From Dictyophora rubrovolvata (Eukaryota; Basidiomycota; Agaricomycetes; Phallales; Phallaceae), in NCBI GenBank assembly GCA_029959195.1, contig CP114121.1, positions 186,001 through 250,000 on the forward strand: DNA of 64,000 nt, in the 5' to 3' direction. A program made the position numbers and the translations under genes. How positions within the stretch are numbered: position 1 is the first letter of the stretch; each line of letters opens with the position of its first letter. The notes beneath the pieces were generated by a model. It saw only the letters and a list, made by a program, of their open reading frames with translations. It was not told the origin of the DNA and searched no databases. Below, in pieces: positions 32,483 through 43,200 of this stretch.

Positions 32483-32760
32483 TAAACAGCAAGAAAAATG
32501 CTCCAAGCAACATGATACGACAACATTTCAAATTTCAACTTGGACACTGCAATAAGAAACTATTATTACCACGACTTCCCACAACCCACCACTTCTGAAA
32601 AGTTCGGATCTTCCTCTATTTCTAGTACTTGTTTGAGTATGGCATATTGTTCCTTCGGAAGGCGATGAAACCGGGGGGTTCGACTTATTCGTCGTGAGGA
32701 ACATTGATGACGAGGCAAGTGGTTTGTTTACCCTGAACACGGTGGGGCGAGTGCTTGGTA
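32483..32760 (-). pseudogene. Partial copy of the 38830-39421 gene
   Basis: The segment matches 38803-38995 in the same orientation: CAGCAAGAAAAAT, CGACTTCCCACAACCCACCA, then GTCGTGAGGA and GCAAGTGGTTTGTTTACCC. Read on the minus strand the intact gene gives LVLTTNELNPRFQRLP and KWWVVGSRC; here those frames are broken by small insertions. Only the 3' part of the gene is present. Confidence 0.6.
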
Positions 32761-33600
32761 AATGAGTTGTGATGCTTACTTTGCACTGGACGCAAATTAC
32801 GGATCAAATATCAAAAAAGAGTATCACAGTATGCATTCCAGGAAAAGATACCAACTCATTATGTATACACGCAGGAGATAAGCGTCGGGCAAGAGAGGGA
32901 ATCAGTGCACGTGCGTTCAGATATAATAGATGGTATTGTACTCTACTTGACAGGTTTTTATATACATTTTAAGCCAAGAGTCTGAGTGAAAAGCGGAACT
33001 CCTGGTATCTAAGTGTAAAATAATTGGAGCAGTGAGATAAACGGAAAATAAAGAAAAACAAAAGAAGCTCGTTATAAAGGGGAAATGAACTGTCAATAAA
33101 TCTGTACTCAATATGGATCGTAGCTGAAATGCGAGATACTGGGGATAGTGAAGAAAATGAAACGGAGGGGGAGCCAGACCTAATACCTTAAAGGCGCGAG
33201 GCTTTTAAATCTTCTGCGCCGCCATTTATAACGGAACTTCGAATAGTCCGAGTGCTCTTTATCATAAGGAACGTGGTGATCATGCCTATACAACAGTCTG
33301 GCAGCTGGCTTCGTGGCTGCTAATTGTTCCGACTCAGATTGTCACCATGTGCTAGCTAAGTCATGAACGTCGTACCAGTTGATTTTCCTTTTACTTCGTT
33401 TCCGTCCTCAAGACTCGACCGTTAATATTCCGTAAAGGTTTCCCAATATAGACACATAAGTGACAGCGCGTAGTATGAACGCCAGCACCGCTTATCTCAC
33501 ATTGTCACCTGTCGGCTCGGGGCCTTCTTTTCCATGTCTTTTACTTCTGTAGATTGTTTACATCATCTATAAGTCAATATATTCTTAGAAGCTCCGTGAC
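32761..33600. other. Intergenic region beside the right inverted-repeat arm
   Basis: No gene or repeat is supported in this stretch. Short frames in both strands have no recognisable content. Confidence 0.4.
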
Positions 33601-35745
33601 ATTCGTATTCCGGCGAGTTGATTCCCAATCAATCCACTGACATTATAGGGTTCGGAACATTGTAAGAATGTTCCTTCCTAAAGTTCTCCCACGCATATAA
33701 GGCTGAAATTTATTCAAATTCAATACTTGCATTCTACACCGCCTATTTAATTGTGGATGGCAACTGGCAACAATGACACGATCCATTCCAGTGACAAAAT
33801 ACAAGTACATATCAAGAAACAATTGATTTAACAACGACGTCTGTGAGCTTCCTCTTGCTCGGCCTGTTGTTTAACTTCTTTGCTGGAGATTTCCTTAACC
33901 CTTTTAATACCCCGAGTAGTCGACACTTTCAGTAGTCGAAAGGGAGAACGTGGAAGTGCTAGAATCATAGGTGAGATAGAAGGTGGTAGCTTCATTGAGG
34001 TTGGCAAGGGTCTGCTGCCAAAAGGGTTGTATTTTGGCCGAAATTGGTGAGGTTACAATTTGACCCTCTTTATAGTCATAGCCGTTGATGATATAGGCCC
34101 TTATGTTGCTCCCAATCCCTGCTGTTGCATCTCCGCCAACTCTGCGGAAAGGTATTTCAGCTCGCAAAGGTCACGATATCTTTTGAACGCTCAACTTACG
34201 GGATGTTGAAATGACGAACATATACCGGGTTACCACCTTGTGGGAGAATATATCCTAGCAGAATGATCACGATCAAAAGGGTTGACAGGATCCGGCCTAA
34301 GAGAAGATGCGCACCTAAACCTGCATTCTGCGGAGACGGAGTGAAATTAACGCATCGAGTGGCATTGGGGTCAGAGTAAGGAGTCACAGGCTATCAAGTA
34401 TTCAATAACGATACACAGAATAAAGGTTGTCAAACTAGTACCCACCGTAAACATTGTAATGCCCCCCCGGGTGGCTATACCGATCTGCTTTCCTACCTGT
34501 AGCATTCGTCAATATTTGATCGACTTCAAGAAAAGGCATCATACTGGAACTGGGACATTATCGCTGGTATCGACGACGATTCCGTCTTTGATGACTGCTC
34601 TGATCCAGGCACTCCTGCATCTTCATTTCGAAAAAGCTCACAGATTGGAGTTTGTTGAAAACACGTACTCAGACCTATAGTTCAGGTTGTGGAACTTGTA
34701 TCCTTTAAGAGCAACTTTACAGCACGAACGAATGCCGAGTTCAATCAACACTTACCTTGCGCAGGAAAATCGAAAACACTGTTGAAAAGTTAGTATGGTA
34801 GTTGTTGGAAGTAAGGGAAGAAAACCGTACTTCAAAACAACAGGGAAATAGGTCTTGTAAGCCGCGGGGTCCGTGGGATTGAAAACGTCGTAAATAAATA
34901 AAATTTTGGCATCTTTTCCGAGATTATTGCTTTACGACATGTACGTCAAGGATCAAGCGGCGAAGTAACGTGACTCAAGGACATACCTGACGAAGGATAC
35001 GTATCTGTTGAAAAAATTTGTGGACATTCTGTAGCTTTATGGTGGAGACGGCGCGGAGAACAATACGGCTGTACAAGAAATACTCACCGGTATTTTCACT
35101 TGGTCTTTATGCTAATCGCTTAGATCGATAGCGCGCACTGTATCATATTGTTCTGAATACGACGCAGAATGAACTTGGTTCGTAACTGCATTCAATGAAT
35201 TCTTAATCAAAGAAGCCACGTCAGGATTTGGTATAGATTGTCAATGAAGATATGGAGGTGATTGACAAAACTATTCAGACATTCGCCTTAATGATTGAAT
35301 TGAGAGTCACAAGGAAAGTGTCAAAGAATGAACTTATTTCGGTGTTGTGGCGCGGGGTTTGAGTTCTTCAGCCTTTCTTGAGATTCTTGGTAGTCTTCTG
35401 AGCGCCCGTCGTCTCGTAATAGAAGTGTCGGGAGGTGTACATCCATTGATTACTCCAAGTTGAGCATCTGGGTTCTGAGTTCAGTTGTCGACGTCGCTAA
35501 TCTCTAGACACTATTAGCCATACGTTGCACCCGTTACTAGTTGACCCATTGATCCCCGGCATCCCTTGTTACCTACGTGCCTGATTTTCTTGGTTTTCAA
35601 GGATTTACGAGTAGATCAGGATGGGAGCATCGACTCCAGGTTTTTAGTTAGTTAACAAAAAAAAATGTGTAGACGACAGACGTTGTCAACGGTAAGGTAC
35701 ATAGGCGACACAGCTAGCCCATTTGGAAGCAGCTCAGACGGCAAT
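33600..35745. repeat. Right arm of the large inverted repeat
   Basis: Reverse complement of about 21030-23480. The outer end is near 35745 (GCGACACAGCTAGCCCATTT mirrored at 21045-21070) and the inner end near 33600. This arm lacks the SINE-like insertion of the left arm and differs by small indels and substitutions, suggesting the duplication is not very recent. Confidence 0.85.
33904..35027 (-). CDS. Unrecognised multi-exon gene, right-arm copy
   Basis: Mirror copy of the gene at 21803-23003 with the same introns: start at 35027 (MSTNFFNRYVSFV), NNLGKDAKILFIYDVFNPTD, AWIRAVIKDGIVVDTSDNVP, NATRCVNFTPSPQNAGLG, and the last exon GIGSNIRAYIINGYDYKEGQ with QTLANLNEATTFYLTYDSST. Near 33915-33935 a 16-nt tandem duplication (unit TCGACTACTGAAAGTG) shifts the frame, so the protein ends in VDYSGY at 33904. 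Without it the frame would continue to a stop at 33828 as in the left copy. The truncation removes only the charged C-terminal 30 residues, so the product may still fold. Function unknown. Confidence 0.62.
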
Positions 35746-36002
35746 TCATCGGACTCGAAACAATTTCAAATAGGGCGCGGCCTCACATGATATGTTTTGT
35801 ATCAACTTGGCAATTCTATATTCAATTCTTGCATTCATGCCCAATTCATTCCCGCCATTTTCCAAGTTTCCAATCGGATGAACGTGCATGACATGAGCCG
35901 AAATCATCCCAACACAGACGGGGCTTTTGAAAGCTTAAAAAGCCTCCTTTTGAGGTCTCCGGGCTTCACAGTTGTCCATCCTCTAGTGAGGCTTTGTCCA
36001 CA

Positions 36003-37942
36003 ATGGTCAACTTAAAACGCCTTGCGTCGTCCTCCCTCATATTCTTGTCATCTGCTGTATATGCTACTGCCGCAGTTGTGGTGCCCAACCCCGACACACC
36101 AGGAGGACCTATCGTTGACCTGGGATATTCCGTATACCAAGGTCAGACGTTGTCCAACGGCGTAAACGAATGGTTGGGTCTTCGATTTGGTGCACCGCCT
36201 ATCGGAAACCTGCGTTTCCGTAAGCCACAACAACCTGCGAACACGACTGGAATTATCCAAGCCAATAAGTTTGGGCCTGTCTGCTTCGGACTGTCGAACG
36301 GCATTGGGGCCACGTTCGGTGAAGATTGCTTGTTTCTGAATCTTTGGGGTCCTGCCAACATCACTCGAACTTCTAAGTTCGCTGTATTTCTCTGGCTTAC
36401 GGGCGGTGCCTACCTCCGTGATGCCAACGCAAACGTAAGGTTTTAGAATTAGCCTTGGGATTTAACGTTAACTTTTTGACTGACTCACTTCATATACAGT
36501 ACAACGGCTCTGAATTAGTCCAAGCAGCAGATTTGGACATGATTTACATCGGTATTAATTACCGTGCTGGCCCCTTCGGTTTCCTGGCAAGCGAGGAAGT
36601 TAGTGTAAATGGCGAAATGGATTTGAATGTTGGTATTCATGATCAACTTTTCGCATTGAGGTGGATCCAACAAAACATCCAATTCGTAAGTCCGACCCTG
36701 AACTGATCAATATTCGAAGATTAAATTTTCTTTTTTTTTTGGTGGACAGTTCGGCGGTGACCCTGGCCGAGTCGTCATAGTTGGAGACAGCGCCGGTGCC
36801 GGAAGTATCGCCATTCACCTGGTCACTCGTTATACTCAACCCGAAACACTCTTCCATGGCATTTTCGGTCTTTCTCCTTTCTTCCCTGCCCAATTCCAAG
36901 TTTCAGATCTTCAATTTCAATTCGACCTGCTTTCTGAGAGGGTTGGGTGCGGAGGCCTTAACACTTCTTCGAACAAACTGGCCTGTCTCCGTAGTCAAGA
37001 TGGTTATGTCTTGCAAGCCGCCAATGAAGTATCCTTCCCATTCCCGGGTCGAACAGGCAACTCTGCTGATCCTTACACTCCTTGTATTGATAATGATTTG
37101 CTCACCGACTTCCCTCTCACCCTCTTTGCCCAAGGAAAATACCGCAAACTTCCATCAGTCTTCGGGTGAGAATCTGTAGTGTTTCTTCATCCTTAATATG
37201 ATGAGCTAATTTCGCCTTCGGACTATAATAGCCATGACACTAATGAAGGGTCGCTTTTCGCCGTCAACGCTAATACTAGCCAGGACATCGTCAACTTCTT
37301 CATGGATAATTTCCCAAGACTTAATTCCACAGATACTGACAATATCATCAAACGTTATCCTTTGCAACCACCCCTCCCTTTGCACGGACCGTGGTTCCCT
37401 TCTGCAGCTTCTGCGTTTGGTGACACCGTTCTTGCATGCCCTGCTTTGGGCTTATCCAGTTACTTGGCTCCATTCGCGGACACCTGGAACTATAGGTAAG
37501 TGAAAAGTTAAACGATTCAGCTGTGTCTAATCCATAGCCTGATCACCTTTTTTATAGATACGATGTCAATACTCCAGCCCAGGAGGCTCTTGGCCTTAAT
37601 GTCTACCACCAATGCGAATTGCCACCCCTTTACGGAAAATCCAACGCGTTCCTCCCGTCCACTCAACCTGGCCCGGAAGCATTCAATATGACCCCGATCC
37701 TGCAGAGATACTACACCAACTTTGTTCGCTTCTTGGACCCCAACGATCCGAGTGGAAGCGTGAATCAAACTTGGCCTCAATGGAAACCAAACAAACTGGA
37801 GGGTGCAACTGGAACCCGATTCAGGTTCAGTTTGGATCCAAGCAAAAACTACGAACCTGTTATCAACACTGAGCAAGTGTCGAATGCGCAATTGGCTCTT
37901 TGCGACTTCTGGAGGACCTTGGAAAACAAGATGGGTCAGTAG
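36003..37942 (+). CDS. Secreted carboxylesterase type B (COesterase family)
   Basis: Five exons: 36003-36434, 36500-36685, 36750-37165, 37232-37495 and 37558-37942. The ATG at 36003 opens a signal peptide (MVNLKRLASSSLIFLSSAVY, then ATAA). The alpha/beta-hydrolase features are in order: EWLGLRFGAPPIGNLRF near the start; EDCLFLNLWGPAN; the oxyanion segment WLTGGAYL; the nucleophile elbow GDSAGAGS (catalytic Ser); the acid residue in GHDTNEGSLFA, formed across intron 3; and the His in VYHQCELPPLYG. Length about 540 residues is normal for the family (fungal lipases, carboxylesterases). It is likely exported and hydrolyses carboxylic esters; the substrate cannot be told. An HGGxF-type oxyanion motif is changed to TGGAY, and the family's usual HGSE/HxxE around the His is HQCE. 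No partner gene is adjacent. Confidence 0.9.
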
Positions 37943-38829
37943 AGTTAAGGTAGTTTTGAGATGGAATAATACCGGTGTCAGATGGTTTCTTGATTTAAGA
38001 ACTACCAAAAAGTTCTTTTTGTACTTACATGTGATGTACGGACTAATTTTAAAAGCCCAAATTTGAATTTTCCCTTTGAATTCAAAATTTTACATAATCG
38101 CGTGAACAATGACACGGCGACGCGTGACCGCGTGACGTAACGCATCGTCGACCTTCCTGCCATTCTACTTTGATTCTACTCTCACTGTGGGGAAAAGGCA
38201 ATGTGTTGCATCACGGATTGTATAAGGTAGCGAATCAAGCCAGAAAGCGTCGCTTACTAGAACGTATGATTCGAGACAACACCGGCCCTAGCTCGCTCCG
38301 AGTCAACTAATTGTTTTGGTCCTCATCGTCAAATTGTATCGTTAATAGTGGACTCACATATACGAATGTCAGAGTGTGACGGCTGTCGAGAACGATATCT
38401 ATTCCCGAACGGGTCTCTGGCGACTACCTGGATGGTGCCCTGCTGGTAGCTCGCTGCTTCTGCGGGTGTCGACCTTTGTCTGGTAGCGGTGGTATTGGCA
38501 TGGTGTAAAGTGGGAGAAGACGATAGGGGAATCTGGGCGAGATTTGGACGAAATTTTGAACGAATGAAAAGGACGGATGGAGACTGTCGTCTCATTCTGA
38601 GAGCAATGTAGCTATCCTGGATACTCCAGACCGGCCGACATGCCATATGGTGGTGAATCGCGATTGAGCGACGTCGACCTCACCCTCAATGGAATCAGAA
38701 TGTTCAAATTCAATTGGCGTTCATGTTCAGATGTTTACTGTTTGCTAGTCAAAGTGGGCGGACTAATTTTACATTGTTGAAACATACACATTCTAATTAA
38801 AACAGCAAGAAAAATACCTCCAAGCAACG
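37943..38829. other. Intergenic region
   Basis: A 105-codon minus-strand frame (38329-38646) begins with a basic stretch but has no recognisable domain and no partner exon was found. Nothing else is supported. Confidence 0.35.
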
Positions 38830-39421
38830 TCAACTTGGACAACGACTTCCCACAACCCACCACTTCGGATCTTCCTTTGTTTCGAGTACTTCTTTGAGTT
38901 TGGCATACTGTTCCATTGGAAGACGTTGAAACCGTGGGTTCAGCTCATTCGTCGTGAGGACGAGGCAAGTGGTTTGTTTACCCTGAACACGGAAGGAACG
39001 GAATCCAGCATGTTTTCTTTCAAGACCAGCCCTTTCTAACAGGAGCGGATGTGTATTGGCTCTCGTATAGCTTTCAACATTGAACTCAGATGGGGGAGGA
39101 AGTCGTTCAGTAGGTGTAGGTGCGCAACCGTTTTTGACCCCCTATTTGTACAGCCAATTGGAATTATGTGACTTGCAGCTGTTCCACCATATGGCTCAAA
39201 AGAATCCCGCCTCCTCCCTCTGAAGCTATTACGTCTGAGGAAGAGGATGAGTCCTCTAGCAAATCTGCTTCTACTCTTTTATTCCAAAACAGCACCCGTG
39301 ATACTCGAAATTCAAAGCGCGGGAATTGAGCGGCGTCACGACTCACGATAAAGTTAAAAGGATATACAAACAACAAGCAGACAGTCGCAGGGAAACACTC
39401 GTGTGGCGTCGAACCTGACAT
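38830..39421 (-). CDS. Small conserved-looking protein of unknown function
   Basis: Exon 1 (39173-39421) reads MSGSTPHECFPATVCLLF, then RDAAQFPRFEFRVSRVLF and an acidic Ser-rich patch (EDSSSSSD), ending in HMVEQLQ. Exon 2 (38830-39141) continues GVKNGCAPTPTERLPPPSEF, YTRANTHPLLLERAGLERKH, TTNELNPRFQRLPMEQYAKL, and ends KWWVVGSRCPS. The joining intron (39142-39172) would be only 31 nt, unusually short; another splice choice is possible. A broken copy of exon 2 lies at 32483-32760. I recognise no family. About 185 residues, soluble. Confidence 0.5.
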
Positions 39422-40375
39422 TTCAGTGAACCCATTCAGTCAGACTAGTGCCAGCACTACTGCCACCGTGGCTATCCCACATGCATTTGAACGTATACCC
39501 GACTTCGCGATTCTCTATGCCCAACTCGAACGAGGGACTTAAGATGACCAAGCCTATTTATGATCGTTTAAAAGTAAAGACGTTGGATATTCCCGTAATC
39601 GTTGAAATCAAGGCCTTTGTTTCCCGGACATTATATTGGTGACAAACAGTAGGCGGCAATCCGGGATATGATGGAAAACACGTATGATCAGGTTTATGAA
39701 CAAGCATGACTTGTTTCCGCATGTCAACAGCATCCATCGCATGTGGCCCCTATTGGGAGACTGCACGAGTAAACCCCCAGCACGTATCTCCAAGTGTCTG
39801 GGACAACCTGCGGAGCGAAATCGATCCCTTACCAGTCACTGACTACCCCCAGGCCTGCCCAATGTCGCTGGAAAACTTTCGTCGAAATTGAATAAATTTC
39901 CTGCCGATGATGCAGAGGAAATCCTAGGGTGACGATAAACCCAGGCGACAGTGCGTGATATTGTGTTTTTTCCGGTGTTTTTTGGGCAATTCAAAGGGGC
40001 CGGGTATCCCTCACGATGTTCAGCATGAACAACCCCCTCACCCTCGTCCTATCTCCAGAGCTAATATTCCCCCTTCCCCCCCCAGCCCACCGCGAAGCTA
40101 GGGGACAGCTGCGACGCACTCTTCCATTCCACCTCTTCAACCTATGCGGCCTACTCAATTACGAACGGTACCTTCTTGAACTATGAAATTACCTCGACAC
40201 CACGGGCCCGGGTCTGTCTCAACAATACGGGTCGCCTTCGACGGGAAAGGTCTGGGTAAATCCCAGTTATGGGACAGATGATTAGACACCGCTCAGTATT
40301 TGTAGTGTTTGTAGTATATGTATTAGACCTATAGCCCACGGTCTGACTTGGGGAAACCCGAAGGACCATAAATTG

Positions 40376-40406
<31 letters not shown>

Positions 40407-40514
40407 ACGAGAACATAACTAAAACGCATCACCACGCTTCCAAATGAAATAATGTTTGAAACAAAAAAAAAACAAAAAAATTTCTTTATATTGAGATATG
40501 GGAACTCTATTAGT
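39422..40514. other. Region without a supported gene
   Basis: Scattered plus-strand frames at 39448-39642 and 39706-39891 are not joinable into a recognisable protein. A C-rich run lies near 40070-40085. The (CA)13 microsatellite is listed separately. Confidence 0.35.
40381..40406. repeat. (CA)13 microsatellite
   Basis: Thirteen CA dinucleotides in an unbroken run, about 110 bases beyond the stop of the zinc-finger gene. Confidence 0.9.
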
Positions 40515-41478
40515 TCAAGAAAGGGGGGAGCGGGCAATGAGGAAATACAAAAGAACAAATGCTACTGACAGTACCCAATACGTTTGACGCTTCGGTTGAG
40601 TGACTTGTGGCTCCATAGTAATAGCCTTTACATGTTTAAACCGAGCGACACCGCATCGTCCACGCTCAACATGCGAGGTGAGCGCACTGAGCGCACTAAA
40701 CTCGCTACCGCAATTACCTCGATTAGGACACCGATAAATTTTTTCTTCATGTATGGGACTTTGGAGGTGCGCGTTGAGTGAAGGGAGCGTGATGAATTCC
40801 CTGTGGCACAAGAAACATTCGTACATGTGTCCGTTGTACGAACGGTCAGTCGCCCAGGTTGTACTGGAAATGGGGGGTTCGACTTTGCCTTTCGGACCAG
40901 TGATAAGTCGGGAGGGGTTGGTGATGATGTTGGTACGATCCGATTGAACGACGAGCCTGTTGAGCTGGACGCGGTTCAGACCGGAGGGGCATCTGCCTGC
41001 TTCAAAGTGTTGAATGAGCGCGCTCCAGGAGATAAACCCGCGAGAACAACCATGTCCGGGGCAGATATAGTCTTTTGGTTTGTGAACGTTGGAATAGTTA
41101 AGATGTAGTTGAAGGTTGCTTTCGGTTTTGAAGAATTTGCGGCATGATTTGCAGTACCAGTGAAAGGCTTCGATGTGATCGTCTAGCTTGTCTTCATCAC
41201 GAAACACCTGAAGAAATGAGATTTTAGAGAGAGAGGTACGAAATGACTAGAGTGAATTAACTACACACGTCATTGCATGAATGACAGCGATAATGATAAT
41301 CGTCGTCATGTTCCTCAAGTCCGTCGGCTGTGTCAAAAGCTTTCTGGCACCAATGACAATAATTATGGAACGTGCTGTGAATGTAATGTTGAGTCAACAC
41401 TGCGTCAGAGTTTAAACGATGTTTGTAATATGCGCCATCGCTGGAAAAGTAGCGGTTGGAGGGTTCGCAGTATGCCAT
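40515..41478 (-). CDS. C2H2 zinc-finger protein
   Basis: Two exons: 41269-41478 and 40515-41207, with a 61-nt intron (41208-41268; GTGTGT donor). Finger-like modules follow each other: CHWCQKAFDTADGLEEHDDD, CHSCNDVFRDEDKLDDHIEA, CKSCRKFFKTESNLQLHLNY, ICPGHGCSRGFISWSALIQH, CFLCHREFITLPSLNAHLQS and CPNRGNCGSEFSALSALTSH. The pattern (repeated finger, then CPGxGCxRGFxxxSALxxHxExGxC) is typical of a large mushroom family of uncharacterised C2H2 proteins. They are presumed nuclear and nucleic-acid binding, by fold only. After the last finger (ERGRCGV, then ARFKHV) the frame runs into a hydrophobic C-terminus (YWVLSVAFVLLYFLIARS), which may be a missed intron or a real tail. Predicted length about 300 residues. 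Confidence 0.85.
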
Positions 41479-42001
41479 GGCAAAACACGTGTGGATGAAT
41501 GAAATGTTCTTTTATTTTCTGTTTTTAATTCAATTCTTTTTTTTTGTTCTTGTTTGTGCTTGATGTCATGTTTGGTACTGATCCATAGGCGGCTCTCGCT
41601 CGGCGGATTTAGACGCCATCTCTCAATGACGCGAGACTATATTACCCAAGATGTACGCGTAGCTATCGTATCATAACCTGGTATGATAACTGTAATAATG
41701 AGGATCTGGGTGGGCTGGTGGGTAGCGAAATTTGAACGACGGAATGGACTGGTGGTGAAGGCCGTATCATTTGCTCGAGCACGATGATGGCAAGGAGCAA
41801 AGGGGCCACGATGACTTAGGCGCCCCCGAGCTTGAGCTGATGACGTAAACTCTCTGGGGTTCGCCGAGGGCGTTTCACTAACCAAAAACTCACAAGGATG
41901 AATAATAGGATGTTCCAACGATACAGCTAACTTGATGTTGCTGGACTAGATTACATACGACAGGCAGTACGAATTTACGTGCGATAACTATCTTAAAATC
42001 A
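41479..42001. other. Intergenic region
   Basis: A 94-codon minus-strand frame (41637-41918) has no recognisable content; nothing else is seen. Confidence 0.35.
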
Positions 42002-43100
42002 TCATGGTATGCACTTCTCAACGAACTTTCCTTCCTGTTCTCCCGCTGCATTCTCAAAAAGAAGATACCAATATTTTTTGCATTCGTCAACGCCAACTAG
42101 AAAATATCCTTCACGTGGACTAGGCTCGAATGGCAACTTGAAAATTTCAGCGGTTGAATATGGCGTTTCACGGGGGCGCTCTGGTCTAAGCGTCGCACTT
42201 GTCGCCGGCGTGGCCGTTGATTGAAAAGGGACGTAAGTTGCAATGGAGTTGGCCTGGGTTTCGAAAGAAAAGGCATTAGAACTTGAAGAAGCGGCGGATG
42301 CCCCAGGCACGGAACCAATTGGGCAAACTGCCACTTTGGTTGACACGGAGGAGACAGAAGGCACGGCAGAGTATGTGTCAGCTATTACCCTCTTAGCGGA
42401 CTTTGGAAAATGTGCTAGATGTGCGGAAATTTTGTCGGAATACGTCATTTTAGGTCCTTGTGTATGTACATACCATTAATGATTGGCCAAAATTCTTCAC
42501 AAAACTGCAACGCCCTGGCTACGTCGCTGTCACTGTGAGCCATGCTAAGCGGATATCTCTTCTTGAACTCCTCTACTCCGAGTATCCTGACAACAGGACC
42601 GACAGTATCATGTGACTGTGATTTGCTATTACTTTCGCGTTCGGGTTGTTTCATTGTTTTGGTAACCTTGTCCTTCGAAGTTTCCTCTTAAATGTTCGTC
42701 AGAAACAAAGAGAACCACATTGATGTGGTGCTGTTGACTCACTGGGACGACAGTGACATTATTCTTTGTGGCAACAGCATCGCCTTCTTCCTCAGACACG
42801 GAATCATAAAGGTTGCCATCGAAGTTATCTTCAAAATCGGCGTCTTCGTTTGTGTCTTGTTCAACAAACGGACTCGGAGAAGCACCTACGTTTGCCTTTC
42901 CTTTTTTTCTTCCCCTGGCTCACTCGTACTAGGGGACATTTTTCCTTTGTTCGGATCGGTGACACAAGGGGATGCGTTATTAAGTATTGAAATGTGTCTG
43001 GTCTTGTCTTTGTTAAAATCGCCCGTCTTCTGGTTGGAATTTTACCGGAGGAATCCTCGTTGGCTTCTCCCGCACTCTTATTCTTGTCACGCAAGAGTGA
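42002..43100 (-). CDS. Unrecognised protein with acidic and Ser-rich regions
   Basis: Three exons join cleanly. A first recognised piece (about 42890-42732) reads ASPSPFVEQDTNEDADFEDN, then LYDSVSEEEGDAV and NNVTVVP. An intron with GTGAGT donor leads to ETSKDKVTKTMKQPERESNS, VVRILGVEEFKKRYPLSMAH and ARALQFCEEFWPIIN. Another intron (GTATGT donor, acceptor ATCTAG) leads to HFPKSAKRVIADTYSAV, a Ser/Ala/Thr-rich linker, and the conserved-looking end FKLPFEPSPREGYFLVGVDE, CKKYWYLLFENAAGEQEGKF, stop at 42002. Upstream is a Lys-rich stretch in more than one possible frame, so the true start (somewhere between 42900 and 43200) is not fixed. No domain recognised. Probably a soluble, partly disordered protein. 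Confidence 0.55.
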
Positions 43101-43200
43101 ACCTAGTTCATTTTGCGTGGTTGAAGAACTTTCAACGATTAGTTAGGACAACGCGTTCTTAAAGCAAGACATGCAACCTACTCCTGCGAATCGTCGACAT

